Positions 62,764 to 64,000 of a stretch of 64,000 nucleotides of DNA are shown piece after piece; the stretch's first letter is position 1; the number at the start of each line of letters is the position of its first letter. Location: positions 1 through 64,000 of the forward strand of contig DATGLH010000013.1 of NCBI GenBank assembly GCA_035294225.1, read 5' to 3'. Source of the DNA: Trebonia sp035294225. Its GTDB lineage: Bacteria > Actinomycetota > Actinomycetes > Streptosporangiales > Streptosporangiaceae. The notes beneath the pieces were generated by a model, which ran no database searches, had not been told where the DNA came from, and saw nothing but the letters and a program-made list of their open reading frames with translations. Made by a program: the position numbers and the translations under genes.

Positions 62764-63165
62764 GTGACAGCACACGTCGTACCGTGCGTGGGAGCCGTGA
62801 TCAAGGACGGCTGCGGGCGGCTGCTGCTCATCAGGCGCGGTCACGAGCCGGGCAAGGGGCTCTGGTCGGTGCCGGGCGGGCGCGTGGAGGCGGGCGAGTC
62901 GGACGCCGAGGCCCTGGTCCGGGAGGTGCGCGAGGAGACCGGGCTTATCGTGGCGCCCGGGCGGCTGATCGGCAGCGTCCGGCGCCCGGCCGGCGCCGCC
63001 GGCGGTGAGCTGGACATCCGCGACTTCGCGGCGACGGTGACCGGCGGGACGCTGCTGCCCGGGGACGACGCCGACGACGCGGTGTGGGCCGGGCCCGCCG
63101 AGCTGGCCAGCCTGCCGCTGACCCCCGGCCTGCTCGACGCCCTCCGGTCCTGGGGCGTGCTGTAG
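62764..63165 (+). CDS. Nudix hydrolase (MutT-like)
   Basis: This 133-residue Nudix protein has a complete box: GGRVEAGESDAEALVREVREETG (shown in parts as GGRVEAGES and REVREETG), preceded by VGAVIKDGCGRLLLIRRGHE and LWSVPGG. Such enzymes clean oxidised or excess nucleoside diphosphate derivatives; substrate not predictable. GTG at 62764 fits a leaderless mRNA. The stop lies one base from the end of the convergent lyase gene. Confidence 0.92.
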   Translation: MTAHVVPCVGAVIKDGCGRLLLIRRGHEPGKGLWSVPGGRVEAGESDAEALVREVREETGLIVAPGRLIGSVRRPAGAAGGELDIRDFAATVTGGTLLPGDDADDAVWAGPAELASLPLTPGLLDALRSWGVL

Positions 63166-63166
63166 G

Positions 63167-64000
63167 TCAGGCGCCGGGACGGGGGAGGCCGGCGGCCTCG
63201 CCCTTCGCCACGAGCGACTGCGCCAGCTTCCTGGAGGCCTCATCGATCATCTCCTCGCCGAGCATGACCGCGCCGCGCTGCTCGACCGAGGTCGCGCGCC
63301 CGTAGGCGTCCAGGACCCGCAGCGCGCGCCAGTAGTCGTCAACCGAGGGCGTGAACACCTCGTTGACCACGGCTACCTGCGCCGGGTGCAGCACCCACTT
63401 GCCGTCATAGCCGAGCGCGGCCGCGCTTGCCGCGGCCTTCCTGAGCCCCTCGGTGTCCTGGATGCGCGCGTACGGCCCGTCGATCGCCTGGAGGCCGTTC
63501 GCTTTCGCGGCGACCAGGATCCGCATCAGCGCGTAGTGGTGCGCGTCGAACTCGTAGCCCTCGGGCTGGCCGCCCACGGTGAGCGAGCGCATCCCGACGC
63601 TGGCCATGAAGTCCGCCGGGCCGAAGACCAGCGACGCCAGCCGCGGCGACGCGGCGGCGATCGCCTCGGCGGCGGCGAGCCCGGCGGCGTCCTCGATCTG
63701 CGCCTCGATGCGGATCTTTCCCGCTGGCAGGCCGGCCGCCTGTTCCGCCTGGCCGAGCATGACGTCCAGCCAGGTGACCGCGGCGGGCGAGCTCACCTTC
63801 GGCAGGACGAGCGAGCCGACGGCGCCCGGGGCACCGGTTACGACCGCGATGACGTCCTGGTAGGCCCACGGCGTGGACGCGCCGTTGATCCTGACGGCGA
63901 CCAGCTTGCCGTCCCAGCCCCCGCCGTTCAGCGCCTGCACCGCGAGGCGGCGGGCGCCGTCCTTGGCCGCCGGCGCGACCGAGTCCTCCAGGTCGAGCAT
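63167..64000 (-). CDS. CitE/HpcH-type lyase (malyl-CoA lyase-like), N-terminus outside window
   Basis: The visible 277 residues start inside the protein at MLDLEDSVAPAAKDGAR, which in this family is an internal strand with the metal-binding Glu-Asp. Further: LVAVRINGASTPWAYQD, LPKVSSPAAV, KIRIEAQIEDAAGLAAAEA (Glu ligand), LVFGPADFMASVG (Asp ligand), GKWVLHPAQVAVVNEVF. The C-terminal end is complete. The enzyme binds acyl-CoA and splits or joins malate-type C-C bonds; citrate-lyase-beta-like, malyl-CoA or methylmalyl-CoA activity cannot be told apart here. The gene continues beyond base 64000. Confidence 0.88.
   Translation of the reverse strand: MLDLEDSVAPAAKDGARRLAVQALNGGGWDGKLVAVRINGASTPWAYQDVIAVVTGAPGAVGSLVLPKVSSPAAVTWLDVMLGQAEQAAGLPAGKIRIEAQIEDAAGLAAAEAIAAASPRLASLVFGPADFMASVGMRSLTVGGQPEGYEFDAHHYALMRILVAAKANGLQAIDGPYARIQDTEGLRKAAASAAALGYDGKWVLHPAQVAVVNEVFTPSVDDYWRALRVLDAYGRATSVEQRGAVMLGEEMIDEASRKLAQSLVAKGEAAGLPRPGA

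Noticed and set aside
1..64000. tRNA, rRNA, CRISPR arrays, transposases, phage genes
   Set aside because: None seen by eye. The tandem repeats are short, lack unique spacers of CRISPR size, and no transposase or integrase motif occurs in any frame.

Overview
The window is very GC-rich DNA, roughly 70% or more by eye. It has dense gene packing, frequent GTG and TTG starts, four-base stop/start overlaps, and several genes with a TANNNT box 6-7 nt before the start codon (leaderless-type starts). Together with actinobacterial hallmarks (AdnAB, MoeZ, DUF3107, DUF6758, a mycosin-like protease, DHA2 efflux, F420/FMN PPOX proteins, Ku), this points to a chromosomal segment of a filamentous or soil actinobacterium. 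My guess is Streptosporangiales-like, but the order is not proven. I see no rRNA, tRNA, CRISPR array or insertion sequence.

Layout. 1-2.9 kb: signalling genes: a GAF-SpoIIE phosphatase cut by the window edge, a STAS protein with Ala at the phospho-Ser position, two unknown proteins and an AbrB-like protein. 3.0-6.3 kb: a GT4 glycosyltransferase/debranching-enzyme operon behind a CIRCE-like operator. 6.5-10.8 kb: a seven-gene Mrp antiporter operon in archaeal Mbh-like order with no MrpA N-terminal subunit. 11-12.7 kb: DUF72 and a PP2C phosphatase. 13.1-21.7 kb: two giant ATPase-LuxR regulators flanking two small paralogues, a flavodoxin-like protein, a CrtI/PYROXD2-type oxidoreductase and a cysteine-less DksA relative. 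22.3-28 kb: the most unusual part, with a LysM-lysozyme gene coupled to a 1149-residue Gln/Ala-rich membrane-anchored protein of unknown family, convergent with a zinc-ribbon/TM/ectodomain protein. 28-32 kb: a MftD-like enzyme, a TetR/MFS pair with a readable operator, and a PPOX protein.

32-37.7 kb: nudC, an M20 peptidase and purM (leftward), a cupin dioxygenase-like gene, an 870-bp repeat-rich non-coding stretch and a thiamine-binding-type protein. 37.7-45.5 kb: adnB and adnA with a metallo-beta-lactamase gene between them. 45.8-54.5 kb: an alkyltransferase-like protein, a mycosin-like protease with a membrane partner, a methyltransferase, an MBL hydrolase, manA, moeZ, an alpha/beta hydrolase and ku. 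54.6-64 kb: a disulfide-deficient flavoprotein, a 55-residue acidic protein, TetR, DUF3107, a DEAD-box helicase, a hydrolase, a RecB-type nuclease, MarC, PHP, DUF6758, Nudix and a partial CitE-like lyase. From memory, the nudC - adnB - adnA - ATL - moeZ - TetR - DUF3107 - rhlE series mirrors the mycobacterial Rv3199c-Rv3211 neighbourhood, so this half looks like conserved core with local insertions.

Recurrent oddities: short tandem duplications of 15-26 bp sit at or near the ends of many genes, and two rightward genes lack their own stop and read far into convergent neighbours. Best candidates for something undescribed are the LysM/Gln-Ala module, the CIRCE-like control of glycan genes, the STAS protein without a phosphosite and the Mbh-like Mrp operon.
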